Source: Flavobacterium sp. UBA4098
Lineage (GTDB): Bacteria > Bacteroidota > Bacteroidia > Flavobacteriales > Flavobacteriaceae
Length of the DNA: 64,000 nucleotides
Assembly (NCBI GenBank): GCA_002382495.1
Contig: DFXW01000002.1
Coordinates: 67,038-131,037 of the forward strand
Direction of reading: 5' to 3'
In this document: positions 41,483 through 50,593 of the stretch, one piece after another
Layout: each line of letters begins with the position of its first letter
Position numbering within the stretch: position 1 is the stretch's first letter
Position numbers and translations under genes: made by a program
The notes under the pieces: model-generated
What the model saw: the letters and a program-made list of their open reading frames with translations, nothing else
Database searches by the model: none
Told to the model about the DNA's origin: nothing

Positions 41483-41490
41483 TATTTTTG
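41483..41490 (+). promoter_or_regulatory. -7 box of the dcw cluster promoter
   Basis: TATTTTTG, perfect TAnnTTTG, 25 bases before the TTG start of mraZ. The expected -33 position falls inside the GTGG boxes, so MraZ binding would block polymerase. The remaining 300-base gap 41216-41515 shows only A/T-rich sequence and the hydrolase -7 box at 41245-41252. Confidence 0.6.
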
Positions 41491-41515
41491 CTTAGAATCA
41501 TTTAAATACAATTTT

Positions 41516-41989
41516 TTGAATACAATCGTAGGGACATATGAGTGCAAAGTAGATGCTAAAGGAAGGGTGTTAATGCCTTCGCCTTTGAAAAAGCAATTGG
41601 CTTCCTCATTACAGGATGGTTTTGTATTGAAACGCTCTGTTTTTCAACCTTGTTTGGAATTATATCCTATGCAAGAGTGGAATTTGATGATGCAAAAAAT
41701 CAATAAATTAAATCGGTTTGTTAAAAAGAACAATGACTTTATCCGTCGCTTTACGGCTGGAGTTAAAGTGGTTGAAATTGATGCTTTGGGAAGACTATTA
41801 GTTCCTAAAGATTTAGTTGGTTTTGCGAGTATTTCAAAAGAGGTGGTTTTTTCTTCGGCAGTCAATATTGTAGAGATCTGGGATAAAGAGTTGTATGAAA
41901 AATCAATTAACGGAGAAGATATTGATTTTGCAGATTTAGCGGAAGATGTAATGGGTAATGTAAATGATGACGACAATGGAATATCATAA
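41516..41989 (+). CDS. mraZ: Transcriptional regulator MraZ
   Basis: 157 residues from a TTG start (M in NTIVGTYECKVDAKGRVLMP); no ATG in frame precedes it and the next lies well inside. Two SpoVT-AbrB-like repeats are seen, GTYECKVDAKGRVLMPSPLK (about 5-24) and VVEIDALGRLLVPKDL (about 83-99), each with the D-x-x-G-R core. MraZ proteins form rings and repress their own dcw promoter by binding repeated GTGG-type boxes, which are present upstream. It overlaps rsmH by 26 bases. Confidence 0.95.
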   Translation: MNTIVGTYECKVDAKGRVLMPSPLKKQLASSLQDGFVLKRSVFQPCLELYPMQEWNLMMQKINKLNRFVKKNNDFIRRFTAGVKVVEIDALGRLLVPKDLVGFASISKEVVFSSAVNIVEIWDKELYEKSINGEDIDFADLAEDVMGNVNDDDNGIS

Positions 41990-42872
41990 TCCAGTATTGT
42001 TGCATGAGTCTGTTGATGGGTTAAATATTCATCCAGAGGGTATTTATGTTGATGTTACTTTTGGTGGGGGAGGTCATTCTAGAGAGATTTTAAATCGATT
42101 AGGGCCAAACGGGAAATTATATGCTTTCGATCAGGATGAAGATGCTTTAGCAAATGCTTTACAAGATGATCGTTTTGTTCTTATCAATGAAAATTTCAGA
42201 TTTATCAAACGTTTTTTACGTTTTCATAACGTTAAAGCCGTGGATGGGATTTTAGGAGATTTAGGCGTTTCTTCTCATCAATTTGATGTAGCCGAAAGAG
42301 GATTTTCTACTCGTTTTGATGCTGAATTGGACATGAGAATGAGTCAGAAAAATGATTTGAGTGCCTATCGAGTGGTGAATGAATATGATGAAGATAATTT
42401 GCGCAGGGTATTCTTGGATTACGGTGAGTTGAAAAACGCACCTGCTATTGCAAGAGTAATTTTGGAAGCAAGGGAGAAAGCGCCAATCAGAAATACCGAA
42501 CAATTAAAACAAGTGTTGAGTCGATTTTTACCGGCTCATAAAAGCCATAAAATTTTAGCTCAAATGTATCAGGCTATCCGAATTGAGGTTAATCAAGAAA
42601 TGGATGTGTTAAAAGAATTTTTAGAGCAGTCTTTAGAAATTTTAAAACCAGAAGGACGTTTGAGCATTATTTCGTATCACTCTCTTGAGGATCGATTGGT
42701 AAAGCGATTTGTAAAAAACGGCATGTTTGAAGGAGAGCCAGAACGAGATTTTTTTGGCAATTTTTCGGTACCATTTAAAACGGTTGGAAAATTAATAGTT
42801 CCGAATAACGAACAAATTAAAGAGAATAATAGAGCGCGAAGTGCTAAGCTGCGAATAGCAGAAAAAATATAA
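41964..42872 (+). CDS. rsmH: 16S rRNA (cytosine-1402-N4) methyltransferase
   Basis: 302 residues starting within the mraZ end; the ATG at 41964 or 41967 or 41976 are all possible, and MEYHNPVLLHESVDGL is the conserved beginning. SAM-binding motif VDVTFGGGGHSREIL; other family marks are ILGDLGVSSHQFD, GFSTRFDAELDMRM and IISYHSLEDRLVKRF. It methylates C1402 of 16S rRNA and is a standard second gene of dcw clusters. Confidence 0.95.
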   Translation: MMTTMEYHNPVLLHESVDGLNIHPEGIYVDVTFGGGGHSREILNRLGPNGKLYAFDQDEDALANALQDDRFVLINENFRFIKRFLRFHNVKAVDGILGDLGVSSHQFDVAERGFSTRFDAELDMRMSQKNDLSAYRVVNEYDEDNLRRVFLDYGELKNAPAIARVILEAREKAPIRNTEQLKQVLSRFLPAHKSHKILAQMYQAIRIEVNQEMDVLKEFLEQSLEILKPEGRLSIISYHSLEDRLVKRFVKNGMFEGEPERDFFGNFSVPFKTVGKLIVPNNEQIKENNRARSAKLRIAEKI

Positions 42873-42881
42873 TAAGTTGTA

Positions 42882-43229
42882 ATGAAACACGGTCTGTACG
42901 GCATATTGAAAGCACGATTTTTACTAGACGAGGATGCTATAAAAAACTGGCGTTTTATCGTATTTATTATCGGTTTGGCTATTGTGATGATTGCAAATAC
43001 ACAACGCTATGAGCAAAAAGTTTTTCGTATTGCTGAACTAAATAATGAAGTTAAAGAATTGCGTTCAGAGTTTGTAGACAGACGTTCGGAATTGATGAAA
43101 TTAAAAATGGAATCGACAGTTGCTAAACAAATGGAAGCAAGATTAATTCTTCCTTCAACGGTTCCGCCAATAAAAATTAAAGTAGTACAAGAAAAAGAAA
43201 AAGTTTTTTTTGAAAAATTATGGCAGTAG
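42882..43229 (+). CDS. ftsL: FtsL-like cell division membrane protein
   Basis: 115 residues with one transmembrane segment (about 24-40, WRFIVFIIGLAIVMIAN), a short cytoplasmic N-terminus and a periplasmic coiled coil (RIAELNNEVKELRSEFVDRRSELMKLK). This layout and its place between rsmH and ftsI identify the FtsL role; sequence identity to other FtsLs is low as usual. FtsL bridges FtsB/FtsQ and the FtsWI synthase. It begins 9 bases after rsmH and overlaps ftsI by 10. Confidence 0.82.
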   Translation: MKHGLYGILKARFLLDEDAIKNWRFIVFIIGLAIVMIANTQRYEQKVFRIAELNNEVKELRSEFVDRRSELMKLKMESTVAKQMEARLILPSTVPPIKIKVVQEKEKVFFEKLWQ

Positions 43230-45220
43230 AAGATAAACATATTTCTTATCGCATCTATCTTGTGGCTTTCGCTATGTTTTTGATGGCGGTCGCTATTGTC
43301 TTTAAATTGACCAATATTCAATGGGTTCAAGGAGATCATTATCGTCAAAAGGCCAAAGAGAAAACAGTTAAAGAATTTGAAATTAAAGCCAATAAAGGTA
43401 ATATCTACTCTTCAGATGGTAGTTTGTTGGCGACCTCAATTCCAAATTACGAAATCCGATTTGATGCTTTTGTGCCAAAATCGGAATTGTTTCAAAGTAC
43501 CGTTGACTCATTAGCTGATTCCTTGGCTTATTTGTTAGGCAAACCCTCTAATTATTACGAAAGAGCTTTGCGTAAAGCAAGAGCTACCAATAACAGGTAT
43601 TTTTTAATTGCACGTGGTTTGAGTTATACGGATTATGTCAAAATTAAAGGTTTTCCATTGTTTAAGGAGGGGGCTAATAAAGGTGGGATAATCGTTAAAC
43701 CGGAACCTGTAAGAGAATATCCAATTGGAAGAATTGCTGAACGAACCATTGGTTACGAAAGAATGAAGCCAGATAGTACACCTGACGGGAAAGGTATTGA
43801 ATGGGCTTACAGAAAATACTTGAACGGAAAAGACGGTAAGATTTTAAAACAAAAAATTGCGAAAGGCCAATGGAAACCTATTCGTGATTTTAATGAAGTA
43901 GATCCTATTGATGGATATGATGTTATTTCTACAATCGATGTATTCATTCAAGATATTGCTCATCATGCGTTGTTGAAACAGTTGGAAGAATACGAAGCAG
44001 AACATGGTTGTGTTGTGGTAATGGAAACCAAAACAGGTCACATTAAAGCGATTTCAAACTTAGGTAGACTTAGTGATGGAACCTATAATGAAACACTAAA
44101 TTACGCTATTACAGAAGCGCATGATCCGGGTTCTACTTTCAAATTAGTAGATCTTATGTCAGTGTTAGAAGATAAAGTGGCTGACACCAGTACTGTTTTT
44201 GATGCCAGAGGCGGAGTGGTAACTTATTTTGGAAAAAATGTAGTGGATTCTCATAAAGGAATGGGTAAAGTTTCTTTAGGACATGGATTTGAAGTTTCCT
44301 CCAATACAGTTATGGTACAATCAGTATACAACAATTACAAAAACAACCCATCTAAATTTATAAAACACATTGAAGATTGGGGGCTGGATAAAAAAATAGG
44401 TTTAGAATTAAAAGGAGAAGCTACTCCAATTATTCCAAAACCAGGACAGGCTAGATGGTCCAAAATTTCACTTCCATGGATGGCTTTTGGTTATGGGATT
44501 ACAATCACGCCAATGCAAACATTAACCTTCTACAATTCGGTTGCTAACAATGGTGTAATGGTAAAACCACAATTGGTTTCTGAAATTAAAAAATGGAATA
44601 CGACCATTAAAAAATTCGACACTCAGGTAATGAATCCAAAGGTTTGTTCGCCAGAAACTTTGAAGAAAGTACGTGCTTTACTAGAAAATGTGGTAAAACG
44701 TGGAACGGCTAAGTCATTGTACACTAAAGAGTTTCCAATGGCAGGAAAAACAGGAACGGCTCAAATGGGTTATGGAAGTAAATCAGGCTCTGGCATGTAC
44801 TATGCGTCTTCATTCGTTGGCTATTTTCCAGCAAATAAACCTCAGTACACTTGTATCGTAATGGTGCATAGACCTAATACAGCACATAATAATTATTATG
44901 GTGCCGATGTGGCGGGTCCTGTATTTAAACGAATTGCTCAAAAAATATTTACAGATGCTCCTTCTACCAATACTATCAAAAAGATAGACAGAAAAATTCC
45001 TAAACAAGAATTAGACTATGCTTCGTATACCACGTCTTCTCACAAAAGACAAAACACTGTACCTAATGTTAAAGGGATGTCTGGTATGGACGCTATTGCA
45101 TTGTTAGAAAATTTAGGAATTAGAGTAAAAATCAAAGGCTTTGGGAAGGTGAAAAATCAATCACTACAAGCAGGACAAAATATAGCAAAGAACACAACTA
45201 TTGTATTAGAATTATCGTGA
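43220..45220 (+). CDS. ftsI: Penicillin-binding protein FtsI (PBP3) with C-terminal PASTA domain
   Basis: 666 residues. Membrane anchor about 10-30; pedestal domain to about 230; transpeptidase with S305-T-F-K308 in DPGSTFKLV, S-S-N in FEVSSNTVMV and K-T-G in MAGKTGTAQM. Residues about 612-666 form one PASTA domain (VPNVKGMSGMDAIALLENLGI). It cross-links septal peptidoglycan together with FtsW. The PASTA unit, absent from E. coli FtsI, is usual in Bacteroidetes. The GTG of murE overlaps its stop. Confidence 0.95.
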   Translation: MAVEDKHISYRIYLVAFAMFLMAVAIVFKLTNIQWVQGDHYRQKAKEKTVKEFEIKANKGNIYSSDGSLLATSIPNYEIRFDAFVPKSELFQSTVDSLADSLAYLLGKPSNYYERALRKARATNNRYFLIARGLSYTDYVKIKGFPLFKEGANKGGIIVKPEPVREYPIGRIAERTIGYERMKPDSTPDGKGIEWAYRKYLNGKDGKILKQKIAKGQWKPIRDFNEVDPIDGYDVISTIDVFIQDIAHHALLKQLEEYEAEHGCVVVMETKTGHIKAISNLGRLSDGTYNETLNYAITEAHDPGSTFKLVDLMSVLEDKVADTSTVFDARGGVVTYFGKNVVDSHKGMGKVSLGHGFEVSSNTVMVQSVYNNYKNNPSKFIKHIEDWGLDKKIGLELKGEATPIIPKPGQARWSKISLPWMAFGYGITITPMQTLTFYNSVANNGVMVKPQLVSEIKKWNTTIKKFDTQVMNPKVCSPETLKKVRALLENVVKRGTAKSLYTKEFPMAGKTGTAQMGYGSKSGSGMYYASSFVGYFPANKPQYTCIVMVHRPNTAHNNYYGADVAGPVFKRIAQKIFTDAPSTNTIKKIDRKIPKQELDYASYTTSSHKRQNTVPNVKGMSGMDAIALLENLGIRVKIKGFGKVKNQSLQAGQNIAKNTTIVLELS

Positions 45221-46680
45221 GCATACTAAAGGACATATTATATAAAGTAGCTATCGAAGCGGTTAAAGGTTCGACAGAAATTACTATTGGTAAAATCGAT
45301 TTTGATTCTAGAAAAATTGTGAAAAATGATGTTTTTGTAGCGATCAGAGGGACGATTTCTGATGGACATGAGTTTATTGCTAAAGCAATCGAGTTGGGTG
45401 CTACAGCTATTGTTTGTGACACATTACCTGAAACAATTACCGAATGTATTACCTACATTCAAGTTAGAGACACCAATACAGCATTGGCAGTTATGGCCGC
45501 CAATTATTTTGATCACCCTTCGCAAAAATTGCAATTGGTGGGCGTTACCGGAACCAATGGGAAAACAACAATTGCTTCTTTATTGTATCAATTGTATAAA
45601 AAAGCAGGATATAAAGTAGGCTTGCTTTCTACTGTAAAAATTATGGTAGATGAAGTGGAATACAAAGCTACGCATACTACTCCGGATTCAATTACGATTA
45701 ACCACTTTTTGGCCACAATGATTGCTGAAGGTGTTGAGTATTGTTTTATGGAAGTGAGTTCGCATGGAATTCATCAAAAACGTACAGAGGGCTTGCATTT
45801 TGTGGGCGGTGTGTTTACCAATTTATCTCACGATCATTTGGATTACCACGCCACTTTTGCCGAATACCGCGATGTGAAAAAATCATTTTTTGATCATTTG
45901 CCAAAAACAGCTTTTGCGTTATCCAATATCGACGATAAAAACGGACCGGTTTTATTACAAAATACGGTTGCCAAAAAATGTACCTACGCCTTAAAATCGT
46001 ATGCCGATTATAAAGCACAAATTTTAGAAAGCCAATTGTCTGGTTTGTTATTAAAAATCAATGGCAATGAAGTTTGGGTAAAATTGATTGGAACTTTTAA
46101 TGCCTATAATTTATTAGCGATCTACGGAACCGCAATTGAATTAGGCATGGAAAGTTTGGAAGCATTGCGATTATTGTCGGAGTTAGAAAGTGTTTCAGGA
46201 CGTTTTCAATACATCGTTTCAGAGGCCAATATTACTGCGATTGTAGATTATGCACATACGCCAGATGCACTAGAAAATGTATTGAAAACGATTAACGATA
46301 TCCGAACTAAAAACGAACAATTGATAACGGTTGTGGGTTGTGGTGGAAATCGTGATAAAGCAAAACGTCCTGTTATGGGAGGAATTGCTTCTGACTTGAG
46401 TGACAAAGCTATTTTGACTTCGGACAATCCAAGAAATGAGGATGCTACTGTAATCATTAGCGAAATGGAACAAGGTGTGGCGCCACAAAATTTCAAAAGA
46501 ATTTTATCAATCACCGATAGAAAACAAGCTATTAAAACGGCTTGCCAATTGGCTCAGCCCAATGATATCATTTTAATTGCTGGTAAAGGACACGAAACCT
46601 ACCAAGAAATAGAAGGTGTTCGTCATGATTTTGATGACATGAAAATTGTAAAAGAACTATTAGAACAACTCCACAAATAG
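45217..46680 (+). CDS. murE: UDP-MurNAc-L-Ala-D-Glu:meso-diaminopimelate ligase
   Basis: 487 residues from a GTG start that overlaps the ftsI stop codon (GTGA). ATP loop VTGTNGKTTIASLL near 110; the carbamoylated-lysine region and DAP-specific D-N-P-R motif in LTSDNPRNEDA near 403 indicate meso-diaminopimelate as the third stem residue. Other marks are THTTPDS, EVSSHGI and VVDYAHTPDALE. Cytoplasmic peptidoglycan precursor synthesis. The usual next enzyme, MurF, is not encoded in the cluster. Confidence 0.96.
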   Translation: MSILKDILYKVAIEAVKGSTEITIGKIDFDSRKIVKNDVFVAIRGTISDGHEFIAKAIELGATAIVCDTLPETITECITYIQVRDTNTALAVMAANYFDHPSQKLQLVGVTGTNGKTTIASLLYQLYKKAGYKVGLLSTVKIMVDEVEYKATHTTPDSITINHFLATMIAEGVEYCFMEVSSHGIHQKRTEGLHFVGGVFTNLSHDHLDYHATFAEYRDVKKSFFDHLPKTAFALSNIDDKNGPVLLQNTVAKKCTYALKSYADYKAQILESQLSGLLLKINGNEVWVKLIGTFNAYNLLAIYGTAIELGMESLEALRLLSELESVSGRFQYIVSEANITAIVDYAHTPDALENVLKTINDIRTKNEQLITVVGCGGNRDKAKRPVMGGIASDLSDKAILTSDNPRNEDATVIISEMEQGVAPQNFKRILSITDRKQAIKTACQLAQPNDIILIAGKGHETYQEIEGVRHDFDDMKIVKELLEQLHK

Positions 46681-46686
46681 AGAATT

Positions 46687-47916
46687 ATGCTATACTACTT
46701 ATTTGAATATTTAGACAAAACATTAAACGTTTCAGGAGCGGGAGTTTTCCAATATATCACGTTTAGATCAGGTTTGGCTTTTTTGCTTTCATTGTTGTTG
46801 TCTACTATTTATGGAAAGAGAATTATTACTTTCTTACGCAATCAACAAGTAGGAGAAACAGTTCGCGAATTAGGTTTGGCAGGACAAAATGAAAAAGCAG
46901 GAACACCAACTATGGGTGGTTTGATTATCATTTTCGCAACACTTTTGCCTGTTTTATTGTTTGCCAAATTGCACAACATCTATATCGTTTTGTTGATTGT
47001 GACTACCTTATGGATGGGTACAATTGGATTTATTGACGATTACATCAAAATTTTCAAGAAAGACAAACAAGGTTTAAAAGGAATTTTTAAAGTCTTTGGT
47101 CAGGTTGGATTGGGGATAATTGTAGGTTCGGTATTGTATTTTAGTCCTGCAGTTACGGTTTTAGAAAACGCTTCAAATTCTCCAGTGATCAAGCAATCCA
47201 ATGTAACTTCTGTGGTGCAAGCGCCAGTTGAGGTAAAATCAACTGCTACAACAATTCCATTCTTTAAGAACAATGAATTCGATTATGCTGAAGTTTTAGC
47301 CTGGACAGGAGACGGCTATCAAAATTGGGCTTGGTTAATTTTTATTCCAGTAGTAATTTTTATTATCACGGCAGTTTCTAACGGAGCCAATTTGACCGAT
47401 GGAATTGATGGTTTAGCTGCGGGGACCTCGGCGGTTTCGGTATTAGCTTTAGGAATTTTCACCTTCCTTTCTGGGAACATTATTTTCTCCAATTATTTGA
47501 ACATCATGTATATCCCGAATTCAGGAGAAATGACCGTATTTATCGCGGCATTTGTTGGGGCATTGATTGGATTTCTTTGGTACAATTCGTTTCCGGCTTC
47601 GGTATTTATGGGTGATACCGGAAGTTTAACAATTGGAGGAATCATTGCGGTATTAGCAATAGCTGTTCGTAAAGAAATGTTGATTCCATTATTGTGTGGA
47701 ATCTTCTTAGCCGAAAATTTATCAGTGGTCATTCAGGTTGCTTATTTTAAATATACCAAGAAACGTTTTGGCGAAGGCCGTAGAATATTTTTAATGTCGC
47801 CTTTGCACCATCACTATCAGAAAAAAGGATATCACGAAAGTAAGATTGTAACTCGTTTTTGGATCGTTGCTATCATGTTATCCATTTTGTCCATAGTGAC
47901 TTTAAAACTACGATAG
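46687..47916 (+). CDS. mraY: Phospho-MurNAc-pentapeptide transferase MraY
   Basis: 409 residues, about 50 longer than E. coli MraY because of an insertion near 155-200 (SPAVTVLENASNSPVI onward) that should lie outside the membrane. About ten transmembrane segments. Catalytic aspartates: GFIDDYIKIFKK (first DD) and NLTDGIDGLAAG, with FMGDTGSL and HHHYQKKG near the end. It makes lipid I on undecaprenyl phosphate. Six bases separate it from murE; murD starts directly after its stop. Confidence 0.96.
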   Translation: MLYYLFEYLDKTLNVSGAGVFQYITFRSGLAFLLSLLLSTIYGKRIITFLRNQQVGETVRELGLAGQNEKAGTPTMGGLIIIFATLLPVLLFAKLHNIYIVLLIVTTLWMGTIGFIDDYIKIFKKDKQGLKGIFKVFGQVGLGIIVGSVLYFSPAVTVLENASNSPVIKQSNVTSVVQAPVEVKSTATTIPFFKNNEFDYAEVLAWTGDGYQNWAWLIFIPVVIFIITAVSNGANLTDGIDGLAAGTSAVSVLALGIFTFLSGNIIFSNYLNIMYIPNSGEMTVFIAAFVGALIGFLWYNSFPASVFMGDTGSLTIGGIIAVLAIAVRKEMLIPLLCGIFLAENLSVVIQVAYFKYTKKRFGEGRRIFLMSPLHHHYQKKGYHESKIVTRFWIVAIMLSILSIVTLKLR

Positions 47917-49251
47917 ATGAGATTAGTTGTTTTAGGAGGAGGCGAAAGTGGAGTGGGTACAGCCATTCTGGGAAAACAAAAAGGATACGATGTTTTTGTA
48001 TCTGATTTTGGAAAAATAAAAGATAATTACAAAGAAGTTCTTAATCATAATGCGATTGCTTGGGAAGACGAAACGCATACCGAATCTTTGATTTTGAATG
48101 CGGATGTGGTCATGAAAAGTCCAGGAATTCCCGATAAATCACCCATCGTTAAAAAGTTAATCGAAAAAGGAATCAAGGTGATTTCTGAAATTGAATTCAC
48201 CGCTCCTTTTACCAATGCAATTACGATAGGTATCACAGGAAGTAATGGTAAAACGACTACCACGATGTTAACCTACCATTTGCTAAAATCAGCAGGACTG
48301 AATGTTGGATTGGGAGGTAACATTGGAAAAAGTTTTGCCTGGCAAGTAGCCGATAATGATTTTGACTCCTATGTTTTAGAGTTGAGTAGTTTTCAGTTGG
48401 ACGGCATAATTGATTACAAGCCGCACATTGCCATCATAACAAATATTAGTCCGGATCATTTGGACCGTTACGATTACAAGTATGAAAATTACATCGATTC
48501 GAAGTTTAGAATTACAATGAATCAAACCGAAGACGATTATTTGATTTATGATGCCGAAGACGAAGCGATAGCCAATTGGTTACAAAATAATACAACAAAA
48601 GCAACATTAATTCCTTTTTCATTGAACCAAGTTTTCACGGAAGGGGCCTTTATAAAAGATAATAAAATGGAAGTAAAGATGATGAATCACGAAGAATTTT
48701 TAATGGAAACAGAAACAATTGCATTAGAAGGAAAACACAATATGAAGAATGCTATGGCAGCAACTTCAGTGGCCAAATTGATGCAGATTAGAAATGCAAC
48801 CATTAGAGAGAGCTTGTCTAATTTTCAAGGAGTAGAACACCGTTTAGAAAAAGTATTGAAAATCCAAAACGTACAATACATCAACGATTCGAAAGCGACA
48901 AATGTGAATGCTTCTTTCTTTGCTTTAGATAGTATGACCACGCCAACAGTTTGGATTGTTGGGGGTGTTGATAAAGGAAACGACTATCACGAATTGATGT
49001 CTTTAGTGCATGAAAAAGTTAAAGGGATTATTTGTTTAGGTGTTGACAATAAAAAAATCATTGAGGCATTTGGTAATGTTGTCGATGTGATGATAGAAGT
49101 AGATAATATGAACGATGCTGTTCGTATGGCTCAGCGTATGACCGAAAAAGGAGATACTGTTTTATTGTCACCAGCTTGCGCGAGTTTCGATTTATTCGAA
49201 AACTACGAAGACAGAGGAAGACAATTCAAACAGGCAGTTTACAATTTATAA
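47917..49251 (+). CDS. murD: UDP-N-acetylmuramoylalanine--D-glutamate ligase
   Basis: 444 residues. N-terminal nucleotide-sugar domain with VVLGGGESGVGTAIL; ATP loop GITGSNGKTTTTML near 107; SPDHLDRY and INDSKATNVNASFFALDS are MurD hallmarks. It adds D-glutamate to UDP-MurNAc-L-Ala. The gene abuts mraY with no spacer, so they are coupled, and is followed after 30 bases by ftsW. Confidence 0.96.
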   Translation: MRLVVLGGGESGVGTAILGKQKGYDVFVSDFGKIKDNYKEVLNHNAIAWEDETHTESLILNADVVMKSPGIPDKSPIVKKLIEKGIKVISEIEFTAPFTNAITIGITGSNGKTTTTMLTYHLLKSAGLNVGLGGNIGKSFAWQVADNDFDSYVLELSSFQLDGIIDYKPHIAIITNISPDHLDRYDYKYENYIDSKFRITMNQTEDDYLIYDAEDEAIANWLQNNTTKATLIPFSLNQVFTEGAFIKDNKMEVKMMNHEEFLMETETIALEGKHNMKNAMAATSVAKLMQIRNATIRESLSNFQGVEHRLEKVLKIQNVQYINDSKATNVNASFFALDSMTTPTVWIVGGVDKGNDYHELMSLVHEKVKGIICLGVDNKKIIEAFGNVVDVMIEVDNMNDAVRMAQRMTEKGDTVLLSPACASFDLFENYEDRGRQFKQAVYNL

Positions 49252-49281
49252 TAGGGAACTATTCATTAGACTTTAGGCGAT

Positions 49282-50583
49282 ATGAAACTGAAACAGCTAC
49301 TAAGCAATTTAAAAGGGGATAAGGTAATTTGGTCATTCTTGGCTTTATTGGCTTTGTTTTCTTTTATGCCAGTTTTTAGCGCCAGTACCAATTTAGCTTT
49401 TGGTCGAGATGGAGACGGAAATACCCTTGGCTATTTAGTAAAACATTTGGCTCATTTAGGTATGGGTTTCATGATTATTTATTTTGTACATAAAGTGCCT
49501 TACCATTATTTTAGAGTAATCTCACGAATTGGGTTGCCCATTGTTTGGGGGCTTTTAGCATTAACACTATTTAAAGGAACGAATATTGGCGGTGCCAATG
49601 CCAGCCGATGGTTGCAATTGCCATTCATCGGGATATCATTTCAAACCTCTTCTATAGCAGCCATCATTTTATACATTTATGTCGCGCGTTATTTGTCCAA
49701 AACAAGAGAAACGCCTGTAACTTTTAAAGCTTCTTTTGTTGAGCTATGGATACCGGTATTTATTACTTTAATGTTGATTTTGCCTGCCAATTTCTCTACT
49801 ACTGCCTTAATGTTTGTGATGGTCGTTATGATTGCCTTTGTTGGAAAATATCAATTGAAGTATATTGGGTACATCATGGGAATGGCGATAGCAGGATTGT
49901 TGATTTTTGTGGCATTATCAAAAACATTTCCTGATTCCAAATTCTTTAGCAGGGTAGATACTTGGATTAGTCGAATTGAAAATTATGGAACCGATAAAGA
50001 AGGCGAAGACGAATATCAAATCAATGCAGCGAAAACCGCAATTGCCTCTGGGAATTTTACTGGAGTTGGTCCTGGTAAAAGTGTGCAAAGACACTTTTTA
50101 CCTCAATCGTCCTCTGATTTTATATACGCCATTATTGTAGAAGAATATGGATTAGTGGGAGGACTAGGAGTCTTAGGATTGTATCTTTTACTGCTCTTCC
50201 GATTTGTAATTGCTGCGCATAAAGCCAATACGCTTTTTGGAAAATTAGTCGTCATTAGTTTGGGTTTTCCTTTAATATTTCAGGCGCTAATCAATATGGC
50301 GGTGGCGGTCGAATTATTACCGGTAACGGGACAAACCTTGCCTTTGATTAGTAGTGGAGGAAGTTCCATTTGGATGACTTGTTTTGCACTTGGAATTATT
50401 ATCAATGTAACCAAGAAAGAAGAAGAAATCGAACTTGAACAAAAAGAAGCAGCCAAACGAGAAGAAGCACTTCAACGATTGATAGACCAAGAATTAGAAG
50501 CAGACAATAAGCATATAGAAAAAGGCAATTACTCCATTCAAGACAGTTCAAAAAATCCAATGGATGCCGTATTAAACAAATAG
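49282..50583 (+). CDS. ftsW: Septal peptidoglycan glycosyltransferase FtsW (SEDS)
   Basis: 433 residues with about ten transmembrane segments. SEDS marks are GANASRWLQLPFIGISFQTSS, LPQSSSDFIYAIIVEEYGLVGG (with the catalytic-loop region) and QTLPLISSGGSSIWMTC. A charged cytoplasmic tail of about 55 residues rich in Glu and Lys (KKEEEIELEQKEAAKR) extends beyond the core. FtsW polymerises glycan strands at the septum with FtsI. murG starts 10 bases on. Confidence 0.94.
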   Translation: MKLKQLLSNLKGDKVIWSFLALLALFSFMPVFSASTNLAFGRDGDGNTLGYLVKHLAHLGMGFMIIYFVHKVPYHYFRVISRIGLPIVWGLLALTLFKGTNIGGANASRWLQLPFIGISFQTSSIAAIILYIYVARYLSKTRETPVTFKASFVELWIPVFITLMLILPANFSTTALMFVMVVMIAFVGKYQLKYIGYIMGMAIAGLLIFVALSKTFPDSKFFSRVDTWISRIENYGTDKEGEDEYQINAAKTAIASGNFTGVGPGKSVQRHFLPQSSSDFIYAIIVEEYGLVGGLGVLGLYLLLLFRFVIAAHKANTLFGKLVVISLGFPLIFQALINMAVAVELLPVTGQTLPLISSGGSSIWMTCFALGIIINVTKKEEEIELEQKEAAKREEALQRLIDQELEADNKHIEKGNYSIQDSSKNPMDAVLNK

Positions 50584-50593
50584 CAAATTTACC

